From Frateuria_A sp049727805 (lineage in GTDB: Bacteria > Pseudomonadota > Gammaproteobacteria > Xanthomonadales > Rhodanobacteraceae), in NCBI RefSeq assembly GCF_049727805.1, contig NZ_JBCNYA010000024.1, forward strand, positions 1 through 64,000: 64,000 nucleotides of DNA, given 5' to 3'. Shown piece by piece: positions 34,339 to 42,207 of this stretch. A program made the translations under genes and the position numbers. A model generated the notes under the pieces. It did not search any database, was not told the DNA's origin, and worked only from the letters and a program-made list of their open reading frames with translations. Every line of letters begins with the position of its first letter. Position 1 is the first letter of the stretch.

Positions 34339-35652
34339 ATGCTCATGAAGGCTGGCAACGCAGCGGGTTACCAATCCGGCTTCGGCAACGAGTTCGCCAC
34401 CGAGGCGATCGCAGGCGTCCTGCCCGAGGGCCAGAACTCGCCCCAGCGGGTGGCGCACGGCCTCTACGCCGAGCAGCTCTCCGGCACCGCCTTCACCGCA
34501 CCGCGCCACGCCAACCGCCGCAGCTGGCTCTACCGCATCCGCCCGGCGGCGGTGCACGAGCCGTTCGAGCCGCTGGCGCACGAGCGCTTCCACAACCGCT
34601 TCGACGAGGCCCCGGCCACACCCAACCAGTTGCGCTGGGATCCGCTGCCGATGCCGCCGCAGCCGGCCGATTTCCTCGACGGCCTGGTCACCCTCGCCGG
34701 CAACGGCGGCCCGGCCGAGCAAGCGGGCATCGGCATCCACCTGTACGCCGCCAACCGGTCGATGCAGGGCCGCTTCTTCTACGACGCCGACGGCGAGCTG
34801 CTGATCGTGCCGCAGCAGGGCCGCCTGCGTATCGCCACCGAGTTGGGCGTCATCGACCTGGAGCCGCAGGAGATCGCGGTGGTCCCGCGCGGCGTGCGCT
34901 TCCGCGTGGAGCTGCCCGACGGCGAGGCGCGCGGCTACGTCTGCGAGAACTTCGGCGCACTCCTGCGCCTGCCGGACCTGGGCCCGATCGGCTCCAACTG
35001 CCTGGCCAACGCGCGCGACTTCCTCACCCCCTGCGCCGCCTACGAAGACGTCGAGGGCGACTTCCGCCTTGTCGCCAAGTTCCAGGGCAGTCTGTGGCAG
35101 GCGAAGATCGGCCACTCGCCGCTGGACGTGGTCGGCTGGCACGGCAACTACGCGCCGTACAAGTACGACCTGCGCCGCTTCAACACGATCGGCTCGATCA
35201 GCTACGACCATCCGGACCCGTCGATCTTCACCGTACTGACCTCCGGCAGCGACACGCCCGGCACGGCCAACATGGATTTCGCGATCTTCCCGCCGCGCTG
35301 GCTGGTCGCGCAGCACACCTTCCGCCCGCCGTGGTTCCACCGCAACGTGGCGAGCGAATTCATGGGCCTGATCACCGGCGTGTACGACGCCAAGGCCGAG
35401 GGCTTCGTGCCCGGCGGCGCCAGCCTGCACAACTGCATGAGCGGGCACGGGCCGGATGCGGCGACGTTCGAGAAGGCCTCGAACGCGGACCTGTCCAGGG
35501 CCGACGTCATCAGCGGCACGATGGCCTTCATGTTCGAGACGCGCAAGGTGATCCGCCCGACCCGCCAGGCGCTCGAATCACCGCAGCTGCAGAAGAACTA
35601 CTACGAGTGCTGGCAGGGCATCGCGCGGCACTTCAGCCTGGAGCGCAGCTGA
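34339..35652 (+). CDS. hmgA: Homogentisate 1,2-dioxygenase
   Basis: A 437-aa cupin-type iron dioxygenase cleaving homogentisate to maleylacetoacetate. The N terminus YQSGFGNEFATEA is diagnostic. The iron ligands lie at His334 and Glu340 (FHRNVASEFMG) and His370 (SGHGPD). Its TGA overlaps the ATG of the lipoprotein gene (TGATG). Confidence 0.96.
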   Translation: MLMKAGNAAGYQSGFGNEFATEAIAGVLPEGQNSPQRVAHGLYAEQLSGTAFTAPRHANRRSWLYRIRPAAVHEPFEPLAHERFHNRFDEAPATPNQLRWDPLPMPPQPADFLDGLVTLAGNGGPAEQAGIGIHLYAANRSMQGRFFYDADGELLIVPQQGRLRIATELGVIDLEPQEIAVVPRGVRFRVELPDGEARGYVCENFGALLRLPDLGPIGSNCLANARDFLTPCAAYEDVEGDFRLVAKFQGSLWQAKIGHSPLDVVGWHGNYAPYKYDLRRFNTIGSISYDHPDPSIFTVLTSGSDTPGTANMDFAIFPPRWLVAQHTFRPPWFHRNVASEFMGLITGVYDAKAEGFVPGGASLHNCMSGHGPDAATFEKASNADLSRADVISGTMAFMFETRKVIRPTRQALESPQLQKNYYECWQGIARHFSLERS

Positions 35653-36248
35653 TGCGCCCACTGGCGCCGCTCGCCTGCACGCTGCTGCTCGCTGCCTGCG
35701 GCCACGGCGAGCCGCCGGCGAACGCGCCGGCATCCGCGACCACGGCAGCAGGCCAGCCCGTCGCGGCGAGCAGCGCCACCTCGCCCGAGGCGCAGGCCTC
35801 CGCGACGCTGGCGCGCTACGACGGCTACGGCGACCTGCGCTTCGGCATGGACCAAAAGGCCTTCGCCGAGGCCTGGCAGGGCGAGCTCAAGCACTTGGGG
35901 TCGCCCGGCGACGCCTGCTTCTACCAGACGCCCAAGTGGGTGAAGACGCCGTCGCACTTCGCCTTCATGTTCGAGGGCGGCCGTTTCGTGCGCTACGACG
36001 TCGGCACGGCGAGGGAAACCGCACCGGGCGGCGGCAGGGTCGGCATGGACACGGCGCAGGTGCGTGCGCTCTACGGCGCGCGGGTCAGCGAGGGGCCGCA
36101 CAAGTACGTGCCCGGCGCCAGGGTGCTGCGCGTGACCGCGCCGCAGGGCGCGGGCGTGCTGGTGTTCGAGACCGACGCGCAGGGCAGGGTGACGCGCTGG
36201 CGCGCCGGCATGCCGCCGCAGGTCGATTACGTGGAAGGTTGTGGATGA
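35652..36248 (+). CDS. Putative lipoprotein
   Basis: A 198-aa protein with a lipobox LLLAACG (Cys near residue 16) and an Ala/Thr/Ser-rich linker, then a globular domain (LRFGMDQKAFAEAW...CFYQTPKWVKTP...VGMDTAQVRALYG). The repeated FGM and VGM segments recall small periplasmic proteins of unknown function that follow metabolic genes in this group. It is coupled to hmgA. Two tandem hairpins follow its stop. Confidence 0.72.
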   Translation: MRPLAPLACTLLLAACGHGEPPANAPASATTAAGQPVAASSATSPEAQASATLARYDGYGDLRFGMDQKAFAEAWQGELKHLGSPGDACFYQTPKWVKTPSHFAFMFEGGRFVRYDVGTARETAPGGGRVGMDTAQVRALYGARVSEGPHKYVPGARVLRVTAPQGAGVLVFETDAQGRVTRWRAGMPPQVDYVEGCG

Positions 36249-36253
36249 ATCAA

Positions 36254-36301
36254 TGCCGCCCTCCTTGGCGGCAAACGACGAACCGCCGTCCGTGGCGGTT
36301 C
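36254..36301. repeat. Two tandem stem-loops with near-identical stems
   Basis: TGCCGCC/GGCGGCA (36254-36273, loop CTCCTT) and GAACCGCC/GGCGGTTC (36280-36301, loop GTCCGT) lie between the lipoprotein gene and fahA. They may block exonucleases, attenuate transcription or bind a protein. Confidence 0.55.
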
Positions 36302-36352
36302 CGAAGAAGAGCCGAATAACGAATTACTCCATTCCGAACGCTGGAGCACGCA

Positions 36353-37339
36353 ATGAAACTGGCAAGTCTCAAGGAAGGCGGCCGCGACGGCACGCTGATC
36401 GTGGTCAGCCGCGATCTCAAGCAGGCGGTGACCGCGATCCACATCGCCCGCACGCTGCAGGCGGCGCTGGACGACTGGTCGAACACGGCGCCGCGCCTGA
36501 ACGCGCTGTCGGAGTCGTTGAACGCCGGCGAAGTGGTCGGCGCGTTCGCGCTGGACATGACCGACCTGGCCGCGCCGCTGCCGCGCGCCTACGAGTTCGT
36601 CGACGGCTCGGCCTACCTGCCGCACGTCGAGCGCGTGCGCCGCGCGCGCGGCGCCGAGGTGCCGGCAAGCTTCTACACCGACCCGCTGATGTACCAGGCC
36701 ACCAGCGCCGGCTTTCTCGGGCCGCGCGACCCGGTGGTGGTGCCCAGCGAGGAATTCGGCATCGACCTGGAGGCCGAGGTGATCGTGGTCACCGACGACG
36801 TGCCGATGGGCGCCACGCCGGCGCAGGCGTCGCAGCACATCCAGCTGGTCGGCCTGGTCAACGACGTCTCGCTGCGCGGGCTGATCCCGGGCGAGCTGGC
36901 CAAGGGTTTCGGCTTCCTGCAGAGCAAGCCGCGCTCGGCGCTCTCGCCGGTGCTGGTCACGCCCGACGAGCTGGGCGACGCGTGGCATGACGACAAGTTG
37001 CACCTGCCGATGCGCACCTGGCTCAACGGCCAGTGGTTCGGCGAGGCCGAGTGCGGCGTGGACATGCAGTTCAGCTTCGCGCAGCTGGTGGCGCACGTGG
37101 CCAGGACCCGGCCGCTCACCGCCGGCACGATCGTCGGTTCGGGCACCATCGCCAACCAGGACACCGGCAAGGGTGCCTCGTGCCTGGCCGAGCAGCGTAC
37201 GGTGGAGACCCTGCGCGACGGCAAGCCGAGCACGCCGTTCATGAAATTCGGCGATCGCCTGCGCATCGAGATCACCGATGCGCAGGGTGCCTCGATCTTC
37301 GGCGCCATCGAACAAACCATCACGTCGCCGAAGGCATGA
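36353..37339 (+). CDS. fahA: Fumarylacetoacetate hydrolase
   Basis: A 328-aa FAH-family hydrolase, last step of tyrosine breakdown (fumarate plus acetoacetate). LEAEVIVVTDDVPMG holds the metal-binding acidic residues, LVNDVSLRGLIPGELAKGFGF the substrate loop, and SGTIANQDTGKGASCLAEQR the catalytic C-terminal region. It lies 104 nt after the lipoprotein gene; maleylacetoacetate isomerase is not in the window. A GC-rich hairpin (37350-37369) follows the stop. Confidence 0.94.
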   Translation: MKLASLKEGGRDGTLIVVSRDLKQAVTAIHIARTLQAALDDWSNTAPRLNALSESLNAGEVVGAFALDMTDLAAPLPRAYEFVDGSAYLPHVERVRRARGAEVPASFYTDPLMYQATSAGFLGPRDPVVVPSEEFGIDLEAEVIVVTDDVPMGATPAQASQHIQLVGLVNDVSLRGLIPGELAKGFGFLQSKPRSALSPVLVTPDELGDAWHDDKLHLPMRTWLNGQWFGEAECGVDMQFSFAQLVAHVARTRPLTAGTIVGSGTIANQDTGKGASCLAEQRTVETLRDGKPSTPFMKFGDRLRIEITDAQGASIFGAIEQTITSPKA

Positions 37340-37413
37340 TCGATACGCTCCGGGCGCGCAGGCGCCCGGGCGTTCCCGGCCTGCCGGCCGTCGTTCACAG
37401 AAGGAGCCTGTCG

Positions 37414-37653
37414 ATGCCGCACCCGTTGCACGTCCTCGTTGTTGCCGCCGCCGCGCCGTTGCTCGGTCTGTCGATGCACGCCGGGACGACGCATGCCGCC
37501 GGCCCGGTGACCCGCGCCGCGGCCGCCTTGCCGAACAACCTGTGCGCGTCGTGCCATGGAGGCAGGCGGGTGGTTTCCCTTGGTGCCGACGCACTCGATG
37601 CGCGTGATCTGGTGGCCGCGAGAACCTACCTGCAGGCCATGCCGCAGGGTTGA
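37414..37653 (+). CDS. Tiny exported protein with one c-type haem motif
   Basis: A 79-aa protein. It has a signal peptide-like N terminus (PHPLHVLVVAAAAPLLGLSMHAGTTHA) and a single CASCH motif in NLCASCHGG. A good AAGGAG precedes the ATG. Only about 30 residues follow the haem motif, too few for a normal class I cytochrome c fold. A repeat element begins 16 nt after the stop, so a truncated longer cytochrome is possible. Function unknown. Confidence 0.55.
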   Translation: MPHPLHVLVVAAAAPLLGLSMHAGTTHAAGPVTRAAAALPNNLCASCHGGRRVVSLGADALDARDLVAARTYLQAMPQG

Positions 37654-37668
37654 GGTTTCCGCGAAGCT

Positions 37669-37842
37669 CCCCCCATCCGCCCTTCGGGCACCTTCCCCCG
37701 CCGAGCGGGGGAAGGCTCGCTCGGCGACAACGCGCATGTCGTTCCTTCCCTCGCCAGGCGGGGGAAGGCTCGCTAGGCAACAAACGCGCATGTTGTTCCT
37801 TCCCCCGTTTACGGGGGAAGGTGCCCGAAGGGCGGATGGGGG
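37669..37842. repeat. Composite palindromic repeat with internal direct repeats
   Basis: The outer arms CCCCATCCGCCCTTCGGGCA and its complement frame two direct copies of a roughly 44-bp unit (37706-37749 and 37759-37803), each starting GGGGGAAGGCTCGCT. The same element family occurs at 49418-49536 and, in part, at 24918-24977. Confidence 0.75.
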
Positions 37843-37899
37843 AAGCCTCGCGCGGGGCTCCACGCCGCGACCTTCTGTCCACTCCGGTCCCGCGGCGCC

Positions 37900-37913
37900 T
37901 TGACCTCGGTCAA
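37900..37913. promoter_or_regulatory. FNR/ANR box upstream of hemN
   Basis: TTGACCTCGGTCAA is a perfect TTGAC-N4-GTCAA dyad. Its centre is 31 bp from a -10-like CACACT (37935-37940). The predicted start of transcription falls at the hemN ATG. Confidence 0.75.
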
Positions 37914-37946
37914 GACCGGCCGGTCGCCCCCCGGCACACTGGCTCC

Positions 37947-39347
37947 ATGAGCCACATCCTTGCCGCCCCCGCCTTCGATCCGGCGCTGATCGCGCGCTAC
38001 GACACCGCCGGTCCCCGCTACACCAGCTACCCGACCGCCCCGCAGTTCCACGCGGGCTTCGGCGAAACGGCGCTGTGCGAGGCGATCCGTGCCTCCAACG
38101 AGGAGCCGATCCCGCGCCCGCTCTCGCTGTACGTGCACGTGCCCTTCTGCATGAGCCCGTGCTTCTACTGCGGCTGCAACCGCGTGATCACCCGCGATAC
38201 GTCCAAGGCCGACCGCTACCTCGAGCGGCTGTACCGCGAGATCGAGCTGATCGCGCCGCTGTTCGACCGCGACCGCCCGGTGCGCCAGCTGCACTTCGGC
38301 GGCGGCACGCCAAACTTCCTCGACATGCCGCGCATGCGTGAGCTGATGGAATCGCTGGCACGGCATTTCGGCTTCAGCCGCGACGGCGCGCGCGAGTTCG
38401 GCATCGAGATCGACCCGCGCTTCGCCGACGGCGCCTATGTGCGCGGTCTGGGGGAGCTGGGTTTCAACCGCCTGTCGGTCGGCATCCAGGACTTCGACCC
38501 GGCGGTGCAGCAGGCGGTCAACCGCATCCAGAGCGTGGCCGAAACGCGTGAGGTGATCGAGGCCGGCCGCGCCGCCGGCTTCGCCTCGGCCAGCGTCGAT
38601 CTGATCTACGGCCTGCCGAAGCAGACGCTGGAAGGTTTCGACCGTACGCTCACCGAAGTGATTGGACTCGCGCCCGACCGCGTGGCGGTCTACGGCTATG
38701 CGCACCTGCCGGACCTGTTCAAGGCGCAGAAGCACATCGATGCGAAGGACCTGCCCGATCCGGCCACGCGCCTGGCGCTGTTCGGCCGCGCGCTGGAGCG
38801 GCTCTGTGCCGCGGGCTACGTCTACATCGGCATGGACCATTTCGCCCGCGCCGACGACGAACTGGCGCGCGCCCAGCGCGAGGGCACGCTGCAACGCAAC
38901 TTCCAGGGCTATTCCACCCACGGCGAGTGCGACATCGTCGGCCTGGGTGTCAGCGCGATCGGCCGCGTCGGCGACACCTACAGCCAGAACGCGCGCGACC
39001 TCACCGGCTACTACGCCGCGCTGGATGCCGGCCGGCTGCCGATCGCACGCGGCCTGGAACTGGACGAGGACGACCTGATCCGCCGCGCGCTGATCGGCGA
39101 GCTGATGTGCCACTGCGAAGTCGACACCCGCCTGTTCGGGGCACGCCACCGGTTGCTGTTCGAGGAGTATTTCGCCAGCTCGCTGGCGCACCTGCGCGTG
39201 CTCGCCGACGACGGCCTGGTGACGCTGGACGGGCGCATGATCCGGGTCACCCCGCGCGGGCGGCTGTTGCTCCGTAGCATCGCCATGTGCTTCGATGCCT
39301 ATCTGCATGCGGACGAAGCGCCGAAGCGCTTCTCGCGCACGATCTGA
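37947..39347 (+). CDS. hemN: Oxygen-independent coproporphyrinogen III oxidase
   Basis: A 466-aa radical SAM enzyme for haem synthesis without oxygen. The 4Fe-4S cluster is bound by Cys68, Cys72 and Cys75 (FCMSPCFYCGC), followed by HFGGGTPNFL and EIDPRF; the C terminus has the HemN domain. The ATG at 37947 has no ribosome-binding site and coincides with the predicted transcript start, so the mRNA is probably leaderless. It is followed 20 nt later by the FNR-type regulator gene. Confidence 0.94.
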   Translation: MSHILAAPAFDPALIARYDTAGPRYTSYPTAPQFHAGFGETALCEAIRASNEEPIPRPLSLYVHVPFCMSPCFYCGCNRVITRDTSKADRYLERLYREIELIAPLFDRDRPVRQLHFGGGTPNFLDMPRMRELMESLARHFGFSRDGAREFGIEIDPRFADGAYVRGLGELGFNRLSVGIQDFDPAVQQAVNRIQSVAETREVIEAGRAAGFASASVDLIYGLPKQTLEGFDRTLTEVIGLAPDRVAVYGYAHLPDLFKAQKHIDAKDLPDPATRLALFGRALERLCAAGYVYIGMDHFARADDELARAQREGTLQRNFQGYSTHGECDIVGLGVSAIGRVGDTYSQNARDLTGYYAALDAGRLPIARGLELDEDDLIRRALIGELMCHCEVDTRLFGARHRLLFEEYFASSLAHLRVLADDGLVTLDGRMIRVTPRGRLLLRSIAMCFDAYLHADEAPKRFSRTI

Positions 39348-39367
39348 TCGGCCACAAGGTCTTGCTG

Positions 39368-40129
39368 ATGCGTTCCGAAAACCAGGCAGGCCGCCTGCCC
39401 GAGCCACCCAGCCCGATCGCCGACGACGGCGACGAGAGCCACTTCTGCCGCACCTGCGCGTTCGCCAGCGCGTGCCAGGCGGTGGGCTACGGCAAGCCCG
39501 AACTGCGCGAGCTGCATTGCCTGGTCGAGCACGTCGGGCCGTTCCGCGCAGGCGAGTACGTGTTCCGCACCGGCAACCCGTTCCGCGCGATCTTCGCGGT
39601 GCGCTCGGGCACGGTGAAGACCAGCATGGTCGACAAGGAGGGCCGCGAGCAGGTGCTCGGCTTCTACCTGCCCGGCGAGGTGATCGGCCTGAACGCGATC
39701 TACCCCGAGCACTTCCCGTGCGATGCGATCGCGCTGGAAACCTCCTACTTCTGCCGCTTCTCGTTCCCGGCGATGAGTGCACTGGCCGCGCGCATGCCGG
39801 CGGTGCAGAGCCACCTGTTCCGGCTGCTCAGCAAGGAGCTGGGGTCGGCCAGCCTGCTCGCCGGCGACCACAGCGCCGACGAGCGCATGGCCGCGTTCCT
39901 CACCGACCTGGGCCAGCGCTACGCGGCGCGCGGCTTCTCCGGCACGCAGTTCCAGCTCAGCATGTCGCGCGGCGACATCGCCAACTACCTGCGGCTGGCC
40001 GCCGAGACGGTAAGCCGCGTGCTGAGCCGCTTCCGCAGCCAGGGGCTGATCCAGGTGGAAGGCCGCCAGCTGCTGATCCTCGATCCGCCCGGCCTGCACC
40101 ACATCGGCCGCAGCCTGCTGCCGGACTGA
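39368..40129 (+). CDS. fnr: FNR/ANR-type oxygen-sensing transcription regulator
   Basis: A 253-aa CRP/FNR protein. Four cysteines match a 4Fe-4S sensor: Cys27, Cys30 and Cys36 in CRTCAFASAC, and Cys118 in HFPCDA. The HTH carries E213-T-V-S216-R217, the residues that read TTGAT/TTGAC half-sites. It is therefore active without oxygen and is the obvious binder of the seven dyads in this window. The ATG at 39368 was chosen for fit with FNR length. It is transcribed after hemN. Confidence 0.93.
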   Translation: MRSENQAGRLPEPPSPIADDGDESHFCRTCAFASACQAVGYGKPELRELHCLVEHVGPFRAGEYVFRTGNPFRAIFAVRSGTVKTSMVDKEGREQVLGFYLPGEVIGLNAIYPEHFPCDAIALETSYFCRFSFPAMSALAARMPAVQSHLFRLLSKELGSASLLAGDHSADERMAAFLTDLGQRYAARGFSGTQFQLSMSRGDIANYLRLAAETVSRVLSRFRSQGLIQVEGRQLLILDPPGLHHIGRSLLPD

Positions 40130-40137
40130 CGCCTGCC

Positions 40138-40737
40138 GTGTCCGGCCGGCTGCCCGTCGTGCTGCTGTGCCTGTTCCTGGCCGTGGCGGTGGTGCTGGGC
40201 ATCGATCCCTACGACCGCAGCGACTGGCTGCTGGAAAACGCGCTGGTGGTGCTGGTGCTGGCCGTCGTGCTGGCCGGCCACCGGCACCGGCCGCTCTCCG
40301 GCGTGGCCTATGTCGCCCTGTTCGCCTTCCTGCTGCTGCACGAGGTGGGTGCGCACTACACCTATTCGAAGGTGCCGTGGGCGCAGTGGTGGCAGGCGCT
40401 GTGCGGGATCGCGCCATCGCCCGCGCGCAACCCGTTCGACCGCGCGGTGCACTTTGCCTATGGCCTGCTGCTGGCGCCCGCGGTGTCCGACTGGACGGCC
40501 GCGCGCACGCCGCTGCGCGGCCGTGCGCTGCGCGTGGTCGTGGTGGCGCTGCTCACCGCGGGCTCGGCGCTGTACGAGATGATCGAATGGGTCGCCGCCG
40601 AGGCGTTCGGCGGCGAGCTGGGCACGGCCTACCTCGGCACCCAGGGCGACGAGTGGGACGCGCAGAAGGACATGGCGCTCGCGCTCGCGGGCAGCCTGCT
40701 GTGGGCGCTGCTGCCGCGCCGGCTCAGTCGAGCCTGA
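40138..40737 (+). CDS. DUF2238 (YjdF-like) membrane protein
   Basis: A 199-aa protein with about six membrane helices. LLHEVGAHYTYSKVPW and FDRAVHFAYGLLLAP, then ALYEMIEW and GTQGDEWDAQKD, are hallmarks of the DUF2238 family; function unknown. It starts at a GTG 8 nt after the fnr stop. Its 3' end overlaps the convergent MBL gene by 14 nt. Confidence 0.8.
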   Translation: MSGRLPVVLLCLFLAVAVVLGIDPYDRSDWLLENALVVLVLAVVLAGHRHRPLSGVAYVALFAFLLLHEVGAHYTYSKVPWAQWWQALCGIAPSPARNPFDRAVHFAYGLLLAPAVSDWTAARTPLRGRALRVVVVALLTAGSALYEMIEWVAAEAFGGELGTAYLGTQGDEWDAQKDMALALAGSLLWALLPRRLSRA

Positions 40738-42115
40738 CCGGCTCGCCCATCGCCGGCATCTGCCAGTCCACGCCCAGGCCGGTCAGCGCCTCGCCCATGC
40801 CACGCATGCCGCGGTCGTACTCGCCGTGCACCAGGAATACCCGCCGGCGCGGCGCCTTGCCCAGCCAGTCCAGCAGGGCAGGACGGTCGGCGTGGGCGGA
40901 GAAGCCGTTGATCGTCCACACCTGCGCGCGCACCGGGATCTCCTCGTTGAACACGCGCACGCTGGCGGCGCCGTCGATGATCCGCCGCGCCAGCGTGCCC
41001 TGCGCCGCGTAGCCGACGAACACCACGCTGCTGCGCTCGCGCCACAGGTTGTGCTTCAGGTGATGGCGCACGCGCCCGCCGGTGCACATGCCCGACCCGG
41101 CCAGGATGACCGCGCCGCCGTCGATCGCATTGATCGCCATCGACTCCTGCGTGCTGCGGGTGAAATGCAGCCCCGGCATGGCGAACGGATCGCCGTGCTG
41201 CAGCACGTCGAGGAATTGCCTGTCGAAGCACTCCGGGTGGCGTCGGAAGATCTCCGTGGCCGAGATCGCCATCGGCGAGTCCAGGAAAACCCGCAGGTGC
41301 GGCGGGAGCTGGCCTTCGCGCAGGCCCTGGTGCAGGTAGTAGAGGATCTCCTGCGTGCGTTCCAGCGCGAAGGTGGGAATCACCACGTTGCCGCGCCGTC
41401 CCACCGTCTCGCGGATGGCCTGGTAGAGCTCGACCACCGAATCGGGCACCGAGCGGTGCGGGCGGTCGCCGTAAGTGCACTCCATGGCGACGTAGTCCGC
41501 CGGCGGGGCGGGCATGGGATCGCGCAGCAGCGGCCGTCCCGGGTTGCCCAGGTCGCCGGAGAACAGCATCGTGCGCCGCATTGCGCCATCGCCAAACGTG
41601 AGCAGGATCTGCGCCGAACCCAGGATGTGCCCGGCGTCGAGAAAGCGCGCACGGATGCCCGGAAGCACGTCGATATCGTGGTCGTAGCCGAGGCCCGGTT
41701 CGAAGAAATCGATCGCGTGCAGCGCATCGTCCAGCGTGTACAGCGGCTCGATCGCTTCCTCGCCGCGCCGGTCGCTGCGCGCGGCGCGGCGGGCGTCCTC
41801 CTCCTGCAGGCCGGCGGCGTCCAGCAGCACCAGCCGCGCCAGCTCGCGCGTGGCCGAGGTGGCGAGGATGCGCCCGCGGAAACCCTGCCGCACCAGCCGC
41901 GGGATGCGTCCGCAATGATCCAGGTGCGCATGGGTGAGCAGCAGCGCGTCGATCGATGCCGGGTCGAAGCCGAACGCCTCGGCGTTGGCCTGCTCGGTAG
42001 CGCGATCGCCCTGGAACAGGCCGCAGTCGATCAAGACGCGCCGGCCATCGAGCTCTACCAGGTGGCAGGAACCGGTCACCTGTCTGGCGGCGCCGTGGCA
42101 GCTATAGACGAGCAT
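40724..42115 (-). CDS. Metallo-beta-lactamase/beta-CASP ribonuclease-like protein
   Basis: A 463-aa protein with the MBL motif THAHLDHCG (His62, His64, Asp66, His67), later metal ligands in GHILGSAQ and SGDLGN, a beta-CASP domain, and an RNA-specificity (RMMBL) C terminus (NGFSAHADRPALLDWL, FLVHGEYD). Relatives act on RNA. GGAG lies 7 nt before the ATG. An FNR-type box lies 53 nt upstream of the start, suggesting anaerobic induction. Confidence 0.88.
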   Translation of the reverse strand: MLVYSCHGAARQVTGSCHLVELDGRRVLIDCGLFQGDRATEQANAEAFGFDPASIDALLLTHAHLDHCGRIPRLVRQGFRGRILATSATRELARLVLLDAAGLQEEDARRAARSDRRGEEAIEPLYTLDDALHAIDFFEPGLGYDHDIDVLPGIRARFLDAGHILGSAQILLTFGDGAMRRTMLFSGDLGNPGRPLLRDPMPAPPADYVAMECTYGDRPHRSVPDSVVELYQAIRETVGRRGNVVIPTFALERTQEILYYLHQGLREGQLPPHLRVFLDSPMAISATEIFRRHPECFDRQFLDVLQHGDPFAMPGLHFTRSTQESMAINAIDGGAVILAGSGMCTGGRVRHHLKHNLWRERSSVVFVGYAAQGTLARRIIDGAASVRVFNEEIPVRAQVWTINGFSAHADRPALLDWLGKAPRRRVFLVHGEYDRGMRGMGEALTGLGVDWQMPAMGEPVRLD

Positions 42116-42167
42116 CGCGTCGCTCCATGGTGGCAGGGGGACTGTCGCAGGATGCGCGCCGGCGCGC

Positions 42168-42181
42168 TTGACCATCGTCAA
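42168..42181. promoter_or_regulatory. FNR/ANR box upstream of the MBL/beta-CASP gene
   Basis: TTGACCATCGTCAA is a perfect dyad. On the minus strand a -10-like GACAGT (42141-42146) is centred 31 bp away; predicted start is near 42133. Confidence 0.7.
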
Positions 42182-42207
42182 GCCGAGGCACGCTTCCGTA
42201 CGGGCGG

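Noticed and set aside
37669..37842. Direct repeats considered as a CRISPR array
   Set aside because: There are only two units inside a palindromic element, no regular spacers and no cas genes.
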